Shown here: in pieces, positions 18,803-27,448 of the stretch
How positions within the stretch are numbered: position 1 is the stretch's first letter
Layout of the letters: each line of letters opens with the position of its first letter
Assembly: GCA_003246895.1 (NCBI GenBank)
Contig: QKCL01000052.1
Span: 1-64,000 of the forward strand
Direction of reading: 5' to 3'
DNA length: 64,000 bases
Source: Spirochaetota bacterium
GTDB taxonomy: Bacteria > Spirochaetota > UBA4802 > UBA5550
Program-made: the position numbers and the translations under genes
Notes under the pieces: model-generated
Seen by the model: the letters and a program-made list of their open reading frames with translations, nothing else
What the model was told of the DNA's origin: nothing
Databases searched by the model: none

Positions 18803-20456
18803 CACAAAAAGTGTTGATGAATTAAGAAACAAAATAATAGGCCTTGGAGACAAGTCAGCAAGAAAAAGCTACTATCCCCAGCTTCAGGCGCGCATTAACG
18901 AACTGGAAATTGCCAAAAAAAAAGCCGAGGAGAGTGAAAACCGTTTCAAAATTCTCCTTAACAGCACAAGTGACGGAATTTTCATATACTATTCTGAAAA
19001 CGGAAAGTTATATCTTGCCAATGAAACAGCCTGCAGAATGACCGGATACTGCCATGGAGATATTGAAAATCTTTCCATTTCAGACATACATCCCCTAACA
19101 TACAGGGAGAAGATACTAAAGGACTTTGAAATTATGAAAAACGGAGAACTCAGGCTTCTCCGGAATGTTCCTGTAAAAAAACATGACGGTACAATAATCT
19201 ACTGTGAAATTAATGCTTCCAGCCTGAAAATGGATGATCAGGATTTTATAATTCTCGCCTACAGGGACGTTACTGAGATAAGAGAATCCGAACTGAGACA
19301 AAGGGAAATAGAAAAAAAACTGAATGAAGCCCAGAAACTCGAATCAATAGGCATAATGGCAGGGGGTGTTGCACACGATTTCAATAATATCCTGTCTGTA
19401 ATAATGGGGCTCACAGAAATACTTCTCCAGCAGAATAGCCGCGATGAAAAAATATCTCCGAAACTGAAAAAAATTTTCGAAGCCAGCACCAGAGCCAGGG
19501 ATCTCATAAAACAGCTCATGACAATCAGCTATCATGGAAATGACGAAAAAAAACCGTCACATCTGATCTCGGTAATAAATGAATCTGTTGCAATGATGAG
19601 AGCGACAACGCCGTCTTCAATAAAAATAATAAATGAAAATCCCCTATGTCATGACCTGGTCATGGCCGACGAAACCCAGATTAACCAGATACTGATAAAC
19701 CTCTTCAATAATTCCGTCTATGCCATGCCGGACAGAAAGGGAGAAATAAAAATTGCATATTCCAACGAGTATATTGACGAAAGCAGTCTTAAATATTATC
19801 CTTTATTAATGAAGGGTCAGTATTTCACAATAGAATTTTCGGATAATGGAACTGGCATCAAACAGGAAATTATTGATAGGGTATTCGATCCCTTTTATAC
19901 TACAAAACCCAAGGGAGAGGGGACCGGTCTTGGCCTTTCGATTATTCACGGAATAATAAAAAAACACGATGGAAACATATCTGTTGAAAGTGAAGCAGGT
20001 AAAGGAACAAAATTCATCATTCACTTGCCAATTTATGAAGGAGAGTATATGGAAACCAAATCAGACAGCACTCAAATAAACAAGGGCCAGGGAAGGATCA
20101 TGGTGGTAGATGATGAAGAAACTCTGGCTGAAGTTAACGGTGAAATGCTGAAACTTCTCGATTATGATGTTACAGTAATAACAAGCAGCACCGATGCCCT
20201 GAATGCATTTAAGGAAAAACCTGAAAACTTTGACCTTATTATTACCGATATGACAATGCCGGAACTGAACGGACTCGATCTTGCCAGGGAGATACTGGGA
20301 ATAAGGCCTGAAATACCGGTAATTCTGTGTACCGGATTCAGTGACCAGATCACAAAGGAATCGGCAATGACTGTCGGGGTAAGGGAATTCCTGAACAAGC
20401 CGGTTACACTGAAAAATCTGGCGGCAACGGTTGAGCATATATTAAGCAGTGAGTAA
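18786..20456 (+). CDS. Soluble hybrid sensor histidine kinase (PAS-HisKA-HATPase-REC)
   Basis: The 556-residue cytoplasmic protein has a short coiled N-terminus, a PAS domain near 50-165, and a HisKA dimerisation helix with the phospho-acceptor His197 in GVAHDFNNIL. The ATPase domain follows (N box around INQILINLFNNSVYA, G1 DNGTGI, G2 GEGTGLGLSII). A C-terminal receiver domain from about 433 contains VVDDEE, the phospho-Asp in LIITDMTMPE, and NKPVTL. No membrane helix is predicted, so the ligand is probably intracellular. The AHDFNN-type kinase often feeds a separate response regulator. It overlaps the alcohol dehydrogenase gene. Confidence 0.92.
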   Translation: MKKHSDTKSVDELRNKIIGLGDKSARKSYYPQLQARINELEIAKKKAEESENRFKILLNSTSDGIFIYYSENGKLYLANETACRMTGYCHGDIENLSISDIHPLTYREKILKDFEIMKNGELRLLRNVPVKKHDGTIIYCEINASSLKMDDQDFIILAYRDVTEIRESELRQREIEKKLNEAQKLESIGIMAGGVAHDFNNILSVIMGLTEILLQQNSRDEKISPKLKKIFEASTRARDLIKQLMTISYHGNDEKKPSHLISVINESVAMMRATTPSSIKIINENPLCHDLVMADETQINQILINLFNNSVYAMPDRKGEIKIAYSNEYIDESSLKYYPLLMKGQYFTIEFSDNGTGIKQEIIDRVFDPFYTTKPKGEGTGLGLSIIHGIIKKHDGNISVESEAGKGTKFIIHLPIYEGEYMETKSDSTQINKGQGRIMVVDDEETLAEVNGEMLKLLDYDVTVITSSTDALNAFKEKPENFDLIITDMTMPELNGLDLAREILGIRPEIPVILCTGFSDQITKESAMTVGVREFLNKPVTLKNLAATVEHILSSE

Positions 20457-20484
20457 AGAGCATATCGGCCAGTAGATAACTTCC

Positions 20485-20512
20485 TTGACATTGTGTGCAG
20501 ATGGTTTATTTT
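20485..20512 (+). promoter_or_regulatory. Sigma-70-like promoter for ilvA
   Basis: TTGACA (20485-20490) and TATTTT (20507-20512) are separated by 16 bp. The start codon of ilvA is 30 bases further, behind TAAGGGA. Confidence 0.5.
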
Positions 20513-20541
20513 ATTTCTTCATTACACTGTAAGGGAATTCA

Positions 20542-21744
20542 ATGATTAAACTGGATGATATAGAAAAAGCCTCATCAAGGCTGAAGAATATAATAAGGGC
20601 CACCCCGCTCATAGAATCCGAATTCTTCTCTGATGAATACGGAAATAGTGTATACATTAAACCGGAGAATCTTCAGAAAACCGGAGCATTCAAAATCAGG
20701 GGAGCATTCAACAAAATCTCATGCCTCTCCGAAGAAACCAGAAAAAAGGGACTCATAGCCTCATCGGCCGGTAATCATGCACAGGGCGTTGCATACGCTG
20801 CGAGGCATCTCAACGCCAATGCTACAATAGTGATGCCCAGAACTACGCCTCTCATAAAGGTTGAAGCCACGAGAAAACTCGGGGCAAGAGTTGTTCTTGA
20901 AGGAGATCTCTACGATGAGGCATACAGCCACGCATTGAAAATAGCAGAATCTGAAGGCCTTGAATTTATTCACCCATTCGACGACCTGGATGTAATAGCG
21001 GGCCAGGGAACCATTGGTATTGAAATACTGAAGGAACTTCCAGACGCCGACATAATCCTCGTACCCATAGGCGGAGGAGGCCTTGCATCAGGCATAGCCG
21101 TTGCGGCAAAATCCATGAGGCCGGATATAAAAGTAATAGGAGTCGAGCCGGAAGGCGCGGCAACCCTTCTCTGTGCAATTGAAAAAGGTGCAGTGACTGA
21201 ACTTGAAAAAGTACAGACCATTGCAGATGGCGTGGCAGTAAGGCGTGCCGGAAATATTACATTCAGCATAATAAAGGAATATGTGGACAGCATTATTACA
21301 GTCTCAGACTTTGATATAATGGAATCATTTCTCATGCTTCTTGAAAGACACAAACTCGTTGCGGAAAATGCAGGAGTGCTGTCCCTGTCTGCCCTGAAAA
21401 AGATAGGCACAACGGGGAAAAAAATTGTATCTGTTGTGAGCGGCGGAAACATTGATGTTCTGACGATTTCCGGTCTCATAGACCAGGGGCTCATAAACCG
21501 GGGAAGAGTATTCTGCTTCTCAGTGGAGCTTCCCGACAAACCCGGACAGCTTCTTGCCGTGGCAAAGATACTTTCAGACTGCAACGCAAATGTAGTTAAG
21601 CTTGACCATAATCAGTTCAAAAGCCTTGACAGGCTTCACAAGGTACTTCTTGAGGTTACCATTGAAACAAACGGCAAAGACCACATCGCTGAAATTACGA
21701 ATGAACTCAATAAAGGGGGATATACAATTGAACAGATATATTAA
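20542..21744 (+). CDS. ilvA: Threonine ammonia-lyase with C-terminal ACT domain
   Basis: This 400-residue PLP enzyme deaminates threonine (and serine) to 2-oxobutanoate, the first step toward isoleucine, via a reactive enamine. PLP Lys51 lies in KTGAFKIRGA, ASSAGNHAQGVAYAA is near 73-87, and the phosphate-binding loop GGGGLASG is near 178-185. A single ACT-like regulatory domain (FSVELPDKPGQLLAVAKILS) spans about 325-400, giving the TdcB/short IlvA architecture. AAGGGA precedes the ATG. The gene's last 17 bases overlap ridA, whose product removes the enamine/imine intermediates made by this enzyme. Confidence 0.93.
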   Translation: MIKLDDIEKASSRLKNIIRATPLIESEFFSDEYGNSVYIKPENLQKTGAFKIRGAFNKISCLSEETRKKGLIASSAGNHAQGVAYAARHLNANATIVMPRTTPLIKVEATRKLGARVVLEGDLYDEAYSHALKIAESEGLEFIHPFDDLDVIAGQGTIGIEILKELPDADIILVPIGGGGLASGIAVAAKSMRPDIKVIGVEPEGAATLLCAIEKGAVTELEKVQTIADGVAVRRAGNITFSIIKEYVDSIITVSDFDIMESFLMLLERHKLVAENAGVLSLSALKKIGTTGKKIVSVVSGGNIDVLTISGLIDQGLINRGRVFCFSVELPDKPGQLLAVAKILSDCNANVVKLDHNQFKSLDRLHKVLLEVTIETNGKDHIAEITNELNKGGYTIEQIY

Positions 21745-22102
21745 TACTGAAAAGGCACCGGCCGCAATAGGCCCCTATTCACAGGCGGTAAGTGCCGGGA
21801 ACATGGTCTATACATCGGGCCAGATAGCCATTGACCCGGAAACACAGGAATTCAGAAACGGAACAGTTGAAGAGCAGACAGTAAGGGTTCTTGAAAATCT
21901 CAGGGCGGTACTTGAAGCTGCAGGAACATCCATGGACAACGCGGTGAAGGTCACTGTTTTTCTATCAGACATGGATAATTTTTCTGCTGTAAACGAAATC
22001 TACGGGAAATACTTCACGGAAAAACCTGCAAGGTCAACTGTAGCTGTTAAAACACTCCCCAAAAATGCACTGGTTGAGATAGACTGTATTGCATCGCTTT
22101 AG
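21728..22102 (+). CDS. ridA: RidA reactive enamine/imine deaminase
   Basis: The product is 124 residues (beginning NRYINTEKAPAAIGPYSQAV) and hydrolyses 2-aminoacrylate and related enamines released by PLP enzymes. It shows the YjgF/RidA signatures GPYSQAV, SGQIAIDPET, and the active-site Arg in KPARSTVAV followed by NALVEIDCIA. A TTG at 21728-21730 is chosen as start because AAGGGGGA lies just upstream and the family N-terminus begins there. The frame extends 42 codons further upstream inside ilvA, but without family similarity. The 17-base overlap with ilvA implies translational coupling of enzyme and detoxifier. Confidence 0.92.
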   Translation: MNRYINTEKAPAAIGPYSQAVSAGNMVYTSGQIAIDPETQEFRNGTVEEQTVRVLENLRAVLEAAGTSMDNAVKVTVFLSDMDNFSAVNEIYGKYFTEKPARSTVAVKTLPKNALVEIDCIASL

Positions 22103-22142
22103 GGTCAAGGAGCGGGTATATTTCATATGCCGGGGATAAAAC

Positions 22143-22889
22143 TCAGAGTTTCCCTGAAATTTTTTTCAGCTCTTTTTTTATCTCCTTCTGATCCTTTTTA
22201 TCAAGATACTTAATGGCATTTGTTATGACTTCACCTGTGAGGTATATGCTGTTTCTCCTCAAAAAATCTTTTACCCGATCCGGAGCATAGGCCGTCAGTT
22301 CACGCATTACCCACCCCACTGCGGTTTTTAAAAAACGTTCGTCTTTTTTTATGAGAATCTCTGAAGTACTGAAAATATCTTCCATATGCGATGAAATATC
22401 CGCAGCCCCGGGAAAGCCGGCCAGTGATGCCCTTGCCTTCCATATATTTTCACTGTCCCTCCATGACAGAATCTGCTTTAGTGCTTCTTCATCCCTACGG
22501 TCTATTATCTGGGTAAGAATCCTCTCTGCAATCCAGTCGTTTGTACTCCAGTCATATACATATTCATTGCCGTAAAAACCCTCTATGAAACCAAGGATTT
22601 CATTATCTGTGAAAAATTCATGAAAATAATTTTTCATAATGGTTATACCCGCATACTTGTACTCTGCAATGGGTGCCCGCATAAACATCAGCACAAGTTC
22701 TTTTAATCCGCTTCCTTCAGGTTTAACAGATTGAAATGAATCCTTCACTATTCGATTGATATCAGGGATGGAAACCCCTATATAATTTATTGTATCCTTA
22801 AGATATTTGCACCAGGTATACTTAGATTTACCCGATGCGGTCTCCTGCAGTTTGTCGCTTATGGCATCAAATACTTCAGGTACATTCAT
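22143..22889 (-). CDS. AlkD-like DNA alkylation repair protein
   Basis: The 248-residue protein consists of HEAT-like helical repeats of the AlkD/AlkC family. Known members are DNA glycosylases that excise N3- and N7-alkylpurines without base flipping. Visible features are the YTWCKYLKDTINYIGVSIPDI opening, aromatic/Asp-rich helices (YVYDWSTNDWIAERIL near 127-142), and FLKTAVGWVMRELTAYAPD near 195-213. These correspond to the Trp/Asp/Arg active-site helices. The ATG at 22887-22889 is chosen for the GGAGGT site directly upstream, rather than one five codons earlier. It faces ridA tail to tail. Confidence 0.85.
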   Translation of the reverse strand: MNVPEVFDAISDKLQETASGKSKYTWCKYLKDTINYIGVSIPDINRIVKDSFQSVKPEGSGLKELVLMFMRAPIAEYKYAGITIMKNYFHEFFTDNEILGFIEGFYGNEYVYDWSTNDWIAERILTQIIDRRDEEALKQILSWRDSENIWKARASLAGFPGAADISSHMEDIFSTSEILIKKDERFLKTAVGWVMRELTAYAPDRVKDFLRRNSIYLTGEVITNAIKYLDKKDQKEIKKELKKISGKL

Positions 22890-23062
22890 GATAACCTCCC
22901 GCAATATTTAATAATATACTAAAATATTACAGGAATATCAATCATGGCTTACTCTGTTTTGATAATGAAAATTTTGGTGTTTAAAAAAGAAGTATGTTAT
23001 TATGCCGGAAATTTATTACGGGCAGGAACCAGCCTCTCCTGCCTGAAAACCCCAACGAACCG

Positions 23063-24973
23063 CTACTGGTAAAACTTTTCGATCTCCGGTTTCAGCCTGT
23101 TAAGCAGCACGTTTCTTTTAACTTTCATGGTAGGTGTAATTTCACCGGTCTGTTCGGTGAGGCTGTAGCCAAGAATGGTATATTTTTTTATGGTTTCAAA
23201 GTCTTCCAGAGTCCGATTGGCCGCCTCAATTTTCCGTGCCACCATATTTTTAAGTTCTTTCTTTTCCAGAAAGTCCTCGCCAACGGAAACACATTTCCTC
23301 ACCGCGCCGGCCTCAGAAAACATAAGGGCGGATTTTTCATACTCAATTCCATTGGCCTCAAAATACTCAATGAATGCATCAAAATCCGGAATAACAAAAG
23401 CTGCCACAAACTTCCGGTTATCTCCCACCGGTACAACAGTATCCACAAATTTTGAAAGGGCAAAACAGCTCTCTATCTTGGCGGACGGAACATTTTTTCC
23501 TGTATCCAGAACCATGAGCCCCTTTTTTCGGTCTACTATTCTTATATATCCATCAGCCAGTTCTTCCACAATATCCCCGGTTTTGTAAAACCCGTCACAG
23601 GTGAAAGCCTCTGCAGTGGCCTCGGGATTATTCCAGTATTCAAGCATAACGTTTGGGCCCTTGACCAGCCACTCCCCGTCTGGTGCTATTCTCCCTTCCA
23701 CTCCAAATGCCAGCGGGCCGACGCTTCCCGGCAGAACCTTGTACGGAGGATTCAGGTTAACAGTATTACAGGTTTCAGTGGACCCGTACCCTTCATATAT
23801 CCTGATGCCCATGGCCATGAAGAGCCTGCATAAATCCGCAGAGAGGGCACCTGCAGCGGAAAAGGCGAAACGAAAGCGTCCGCCAAGAATATCCCTGACT
23901 TTTGAAAACAGGATTTTATCCACCAGCATGTACTGCATTTTCAAAGACAGGGAAAGACCGGAGAACAGATCAGTGCCCGACCCCATGTCCACGAATCCGT
24001 CTTTGTCGGATCTGGCTTTTATCACTTTTTTACCAACAGACAGGGCATAGTTAAAAACGGCTTTTTTGGCAGGAGATAAGAAGGCTTTGTCCTGCATGGC
24101 CATAAAGAGACGTTCATAGATCCTGGGCACCGACACAAAAATGGTAGGCCGGAACAGCTGAAGATCATCGACCATGGTTTTGGGTGTTGAATAGGCTATG
24201 GCTGCCCCGCAATGCATGGCCACACCGTGTCCGCATTCTCTCTCATATGTATGGGCCAGTGGAAGAAAAGACAGGAATATGTCTTCGGGCCCCAGGGTTC
24301 CCACAATCCTCATATCCCGCCGGCATGCCGCATTTACTGAGGCATGTGTGTGAACAACCCCCTTGGGTTTTCCCGTGGTCCCGGAAGTGTAAACAATGGT
24401 CATCCGGTCTTCAAGCGCCACGGACCTCCACCTTTGTTCATAGGATCCTGGATTTTTTTCAGCAAATATTTTACCGGCTTCTCTCAACCGGCTTGAACAG
24501 AGAACTATATCACCATCGGGGACAGCACTCTGATCCATGACCACGATTTTTTCCAGCGCCGGCATAAGATTAAGACCGTTTAAAACTTTTTCAAGGATCT
24601 CCCGGTCCTGGACAAACAGCACCCCGGCACCTGAATCATTAATTATATAAGCCACCTCTTGCACAGAAAGGGTGGGATAAATGCCTACGGTAATTCCACC
24701 GGCACATAATATGGAATAATCTGCCTGCATCCAGCCGGGGCATGTGTGGGACATGAGCGCGACCCTGTCACCCTTTTCCACACCCAGATCCATGAGGCCG
24801 CAGGAGGTTTCCTCAACAATTGTACCAAGTTGAGAAAAAGTCAGAGACTGCAGCCTGTTATGCTCATCTTTCCAGTACTGAGCTGTTTTTGAACCAAATT
24901 CATGGATATTTCTGGCAAGCAGTTCACAAAAAGTCTGGGTGCTGATATACCATTCTTCCGCAACATTACTCAT
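23063..24973 (-). CDS. Long-chain acyl-CoA synthetase (AMP-forming)
   Basis: This 636-residue enzyme activates fatty acids with ATP and CoA. It has the AMP-binding P-loop-like TIVYTSGTTGKPKG near 204-217, YEGYGSTETCN near 406-416, the hinge/adenylate motif YKTGDIVEELADGYIRIVDRKKG near 470-492, and a C-terminal lid domain. Length and layout fit FadD15-like long-chain synthetases with an insertion relative to E. coli FadD. No membrane anchor is evident. It could feed beta-oxidation together with the enoyl-CoA hydratase at 58116, though they are 33 kb apart. Its upstream region on the minus strand shows only AAAGGAAA before the ATG. Confidence 0.92.
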   Translation of the reverse strand: MSNVAEEWYISTQTFCELLARNIHEFGSKTAQYWKDEHNRLQSLTFSQLGTIVEETSCGLMDLGVEKGDRVALMSHTCPGWMQADYSILCAGGITVGIYPTLSVQEVAYIINDSGAGVLFVQDREILEKVLNGLNLMPALEKIVVMDQSAVPDGDIVLCSSRLREAGKIFAEKNPGSYEQRWRSVALEDRMTIVYTSGTTGKPKGVVHTHASVNAACRRDMRIVGTLGPEDIFLSFLPLAHTYERECGHGVAMHCGAAIAYSTPKTMVDDLQLFRPTIFVSVPRIYERLFMAMQDKAFLSPAKKAVFNYALSVGKKVIKARSDKDGFVDMGSGTDLFSGLSLSLKMQYMLVDKILFSKVRDILGGRFRFAFSAAGALSADLCRLFMAMGIRIYEGYGSTETCNTVNLNPPYKVLPGSVGPLAFGVEGRIAPDGEWLVKGPNVMLEYWNNPEATAEAFTCDGFYKTGDIVEELADGYIRIVDRKKGLMVLDTGKNVPSAKIESCFALSKFVDTVVPVGDNRKFVAAFVIPDFDAFIEYFEANGIEYEKSALMFSEAGAVRKCVSVGEDFLEKKELKNMVARKIEAANRTLEDFETIKKYTILGYSLTEQTGEITPTMKVKRNVLLNRLKPEIEKFYQ

Positions 24974-25349
24974 ATATATTTTCCTTTTTTTGAAATGAAT
25001 CTGATCAAGTCAATTGGCCACTTACACCGGCCGTGCCGCAAGTACTATTTAAATCAGACCTGGTACAGAGTGTCAACGATTATCATCTGTCCTGTTCCAA
25101 CAGCCGGCTCAGTTCCTGAAACATTGGGCCGGGAGGACAATCATGCTGTAACAGAATTGCACTGTGTAAAATATGTTCTGTCTGTTTTGGGGCAGCTACG
25201 TTAAAACTTCTATTAGCTCTACGAAATCGGTTATCAAAACCAAAGTTTCAAAACATTGAAATTCTTTTTGTTTATAAAAATTTAACTTGCTTTATTGCAC
25301 TTAAAATTTTATTTTTTTTTATAATCAAGGATCAATAAAAAGGTGTGTC
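24974..25349. other. Intergenic region, no gene; promoter at its end
   Basis: These 376 bases lie between two divergent genes. The left part is mixed composition with no credible frame: an open stretch at 24902-25204 lies mostly opposite the acyl-CoA synthetase gene and has no ribosome site. The right part is extremely A+T-rich and holds the promoter annotated at 25295-25325. Confidence 0.45.
25295..25325 (+). promoter_or_regulatory. Candidate promoter of the barrel gene
   Basis: TTGCAC (25295-25300) and a perfect TATAAT (25320-25325) are 19 bp apart, inside an A/T-rich tract. The start codon is 25 bases further, with AAAAGG before it. Confidence 0.45.
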
Positions 25350-26324
25350 ATGAAAAACAAAATAACTATTATACTCAGTTCCATTTTTGTATTTTTTCTA
25401 TTCACAGGATATTTAAGAGCAGATGATGAAGCGAATTCTAATCAAAAGATTACCCAGTTTGAGGATAAAAGTTTTACTTTCAAGGCGACATATACTTATG
25501 CCGATTTATCTTTGCTGATGTTAAGCACAGAGGATCGCAGTGATGTGCCTGATGATGGTATGGATTTAAATTATTATCCAGATGAAGATACTGAAAAACT
25601 TGGTTTTGAAGTCTCATACCAGGCATTTACATTCTCATGCTCATTTTCCCGCAAAACGTTTTCAGGCAGCCAGGACATGTTTCTTTCCTACTTTGAGAGG
25701 AAATTCGGGGCTGAAGCATTTTATCAATACTATAAGGGTGTCATGCTAGCTGATAATGACGGGAACCTGAATGAAAATTTATCTCCAAATACATTTGATG
25801 ATATGAAAATGTATAATGCAGGAATCTCCTTATATTATTTTCTATTTGATGATTTTTCGTATAAAGCTGCCTTTTACCAGAGCGAAAAACAAAACAGATT
25901 CGGCTGGTCCCCATTTTTAAAAGTTAAGCCGCAATTTTTCAGATTTAAAAATTCCGATTTTATTGTTCCTGACAGTCAAAAAGGTTATTGGGGCGACTAC
26001 GGCGAGCTGAAAGGCGGAGATTTCTATAATGGTACAATAGCAGTAGGTTTAGGCGGAACAATACCAATCTGGAATTTCTATTTATCTGCAATGTCAAGTG
26101 TCGGAATTGCCTTCAATCATCAAATAATTGATGTCGGTGATACTTCCATAACAAGTAATGAAAAGAATTTTTATTGGGATATTAAAATATCATGCGGCTT
26201 TAATTCCGACTCATTTTTCGCCGGTTTCTGGTGGATGAATGACTCACTTTACAGCAGCCTGGGGCCATATGATGTTCAGCTCATAAACCAGCAAGTAAGA
26301 TTATTCGTAGGATTCAGATATTAA
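25350..26324 (+). CDS. Outer-membrane beta-barrel-like protein, A+T-rich
   Basis: The 324-residue product starts with a signal peptide (MKNKITIILSSIFVFFLFTG, then YLRA before the mature end). The mature part alternates aromatic/hydrophobic strands with short acidic turns (for example SFTFKATYTYADLSLLML, FEVSYQAFTFSCSFSRKTF, GISLYYFLFDDFSYKAAFYQ). It finishes in QQVRLFVGFRY, a C-terminal aromatic strand typical of outer-membrane barrels inserted by BamA. No specific porin family is recognised. Codon use is more A+T-rich than most of the window, like the adjacent methyltransferase, suggesting recent acquisition or a different evolutionary history. A strong terminator follows. Confidence 0.7.
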   Translation: MKNKITIILSSIFVFFLFTGYLRADDEANSNQKITQFEDKSFTFKATYTYADLSLLMLSTEDRSDVPDDGMDLNYYPDEDTEKLGFEVSYQAFTFSCSFSRKTFSGSQDMFLSYFERKFGAEAFYQYYKGVMLADNDGNLNENLSPNTFDDMKMYNAGISLYYFLFDDFSYKAAFYQSEKQNRFGWSPFLKVKPQFFRFKNSDFIVPDSQKGYWGDYGELKGGDFYNGTIAVGLGGTIPIWNFYLSAMSSVGIAFNHQIIDVGDTSITSNEKNFYWDIKISCGFNSDSFFAGFWWMNDSLYSSLGPYDVQLINQQVRLFVGFRY

Positions 26325-26348
26325 TAAAAAGATAAATCTTTCTTATTT

Positions 26349-26375
26349 ATGCCCGGCAGAAAGCCGGGCATTTTT
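26349..26375 (+). terminator. Strong intrinsic terminator
   Basis: ATGCCCGGC (26349-26357) and GCCGGGCAT (26363-26371) form a perfect 9-bp stem around AGAAA, followed by TTTT. Confidence 0.88.
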
Positions 26376-26426
26376 AATGAGTTAAAACTGTTTTCTTATA
26401 ATGTCTTTGTAACGGGCGTGCTGATT

Positions 26427-27113
26427 TTACTTTCTTTTGCTGATTTTTAGCATTTGATTACCATTCTTTTGAAATTCATAATCTACTGAAACTATTTCGC
26501 AAATATGTTTTTCCCGACTTAAATCATTTATAATTTTTTCAAGATGAATTGAAACTCCACAATTAAAATCAATTATTGGAAAAATCCTTACTTCTTTCGC
26601 GACACGAAGCATTTCTCTGATTGAATCCAGATGAAATTCATATGAAAGATTTTCAGAATATAAGAACAAAAAATGTGATGATAGAGCCAAATCAAAAGTA
26701 TAATCAGAGAAAGGAAGGATCGGCATTTCTCCATAAATGTACCGTTTTTCCTTTTTACCAGATACATAATCTTCAAGAAATAAATTCATTGAATCCATAC
26801 GGATTTTTACCAATTCATCGATATTATTAATTTTATCCCAATTAAATTTATCTTTGTTTCTACTTGTTTGTTCAACAACAGTTTCAAATGTTTCATCAAT
26901 CCTTGTTTGTATTTCACTTTTACTCATTCTATAGACAGGATCAATTGAAACAATATTCCCATTCGCTTTTGTCAGTTCATAATTAAAAGAAGCCGGTCCA
27001 TCACCACAACCAATTATATTCCTGGATAAACATTCTGAGGTTAATGAAAACATATCTTTATATTCCTGAAAAGAACGCCCCCAGGGAACTACTTCTGGAT
27101 AATTTACAGTCAT
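26427..27113 (-). CDS. SAM-dependent methyltransferase-like protein, A+T-rich
   Basis: The 228-residue soluble protein has a class I methyltransferase shape. IIGCGDGPASFNYEL near 33-47 corresponds to motif I, NIVSIDPVY near 53-61 is the acidic residue binding the SAM ribose, and a LPFSDYTFDLALSSHFLF segment near 132-149 reads as motifs II/III. A long helical insert (about 60-120) separates motif I from motif II. No substrate can be assigned. Base composition is clearly A+T-richer than the core genes around it, so lateral gain is likely. It stands alone, with intergenic space on both sides. Confidence 0.75.
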   Translation of the reverse strand: MTVNYPEVVPWGRSFQEYKDMFSLTSECLSRNIIGCGDGPASFNYELTKANGNIVSIDPVYRMSKSEIQTRIDETFETVVEQTSRNKDKFNWDKINNIDELVKIRMDSMNLFLEDYVSGKKEKRYIYGEMPILPFSDYTFDLALSSHFLFLYSENLSYEFHLDSIREMLRVAKEVRIFPIIDFNCGVSIHLEKIINDLSREKHICEIVSVDYEFQKNGNQMLKISKRK

Positions 27114-27320
27114 ATCATATCCTTAATGATTTGCATTCATTCAGAACAAAAAGTCAGGCAACGTTCCGCCTATACCGTCTGATGCTTAATGTAAGCAACT
27201 AAATTTTAAGTATTACAGACTCTGCAAAAGCAAGAAATTTTTAATACTAAAAGTGACGAGTATGCACCCGGGCCGGCTATGGGAACACCCCCATTCAGGA
27301 TTCACGGGCAAAAAAGAAAC

Positions 27321-27402
27321 TTTTTTTGTATTTTTTGAACTTTTTTTTACCGAACAGGACTGAGCAGGACTGGCCAGGACTGGCCAGGACTGGAGAAATC
27401 CG
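27321..27402 (+). repeat. Phased T-tracts plus 10-bp direct repeats (copy A)
   Basis: T-runs start at 27321, 27331 and 27341, exactly 10 bp apart. From 27355 there are four consecutive 10-bp units CAGGACTGAG, CAGGACTGGC, CAGGACTGGC and CAGGACTGGA, then GAAATCCG. The final 18 bases (27385-27402) are identical to 57916-57933. The array ends 31 bp before the -24 element of a sigma-54 promoter. Phased T-tracts are expected to curve DNA; the repeats look like same-face activator sites. Confidence 0.8.
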
Positions 27403-27430
27403 TCCCCTCTCAGTTGGCCATTTCATAAAC

Positions 27431-27448
27431 TTGGCATAAAACATGCTT
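27431..27448 (+). promoter_or_regulatory. Sigma-54 promoter upstream of amylosucrase
   Basis: TTGGCATAAAACATGCTT carries GG (27433-27434) and GC (27445-27446) with exactly ten bases between, the invariant -24/-12 spacing of RpoN promoters. The element is preceded by the repeat array as in copy B. Confidence 0.75.

Noticed and set aside
24902-25204. Open frame between acyl-CoA synthetase and barrel gene
   Set aside because: Its first part lies antisense to a clear gene, it lacks a ribosome site and resembles no protein family.
27150-27175. Possible integron attC-like site near the methyltransferase gene
   Set aside because: CAACGTTCCGCC vaguely recalls attC ends, but the core site does not fit and no partner site or integrase is present.
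27355-27402. Short CRISPR-like array
   Set aside because: Units are 10 bp and contiguous without spacers; no cas genes are present.
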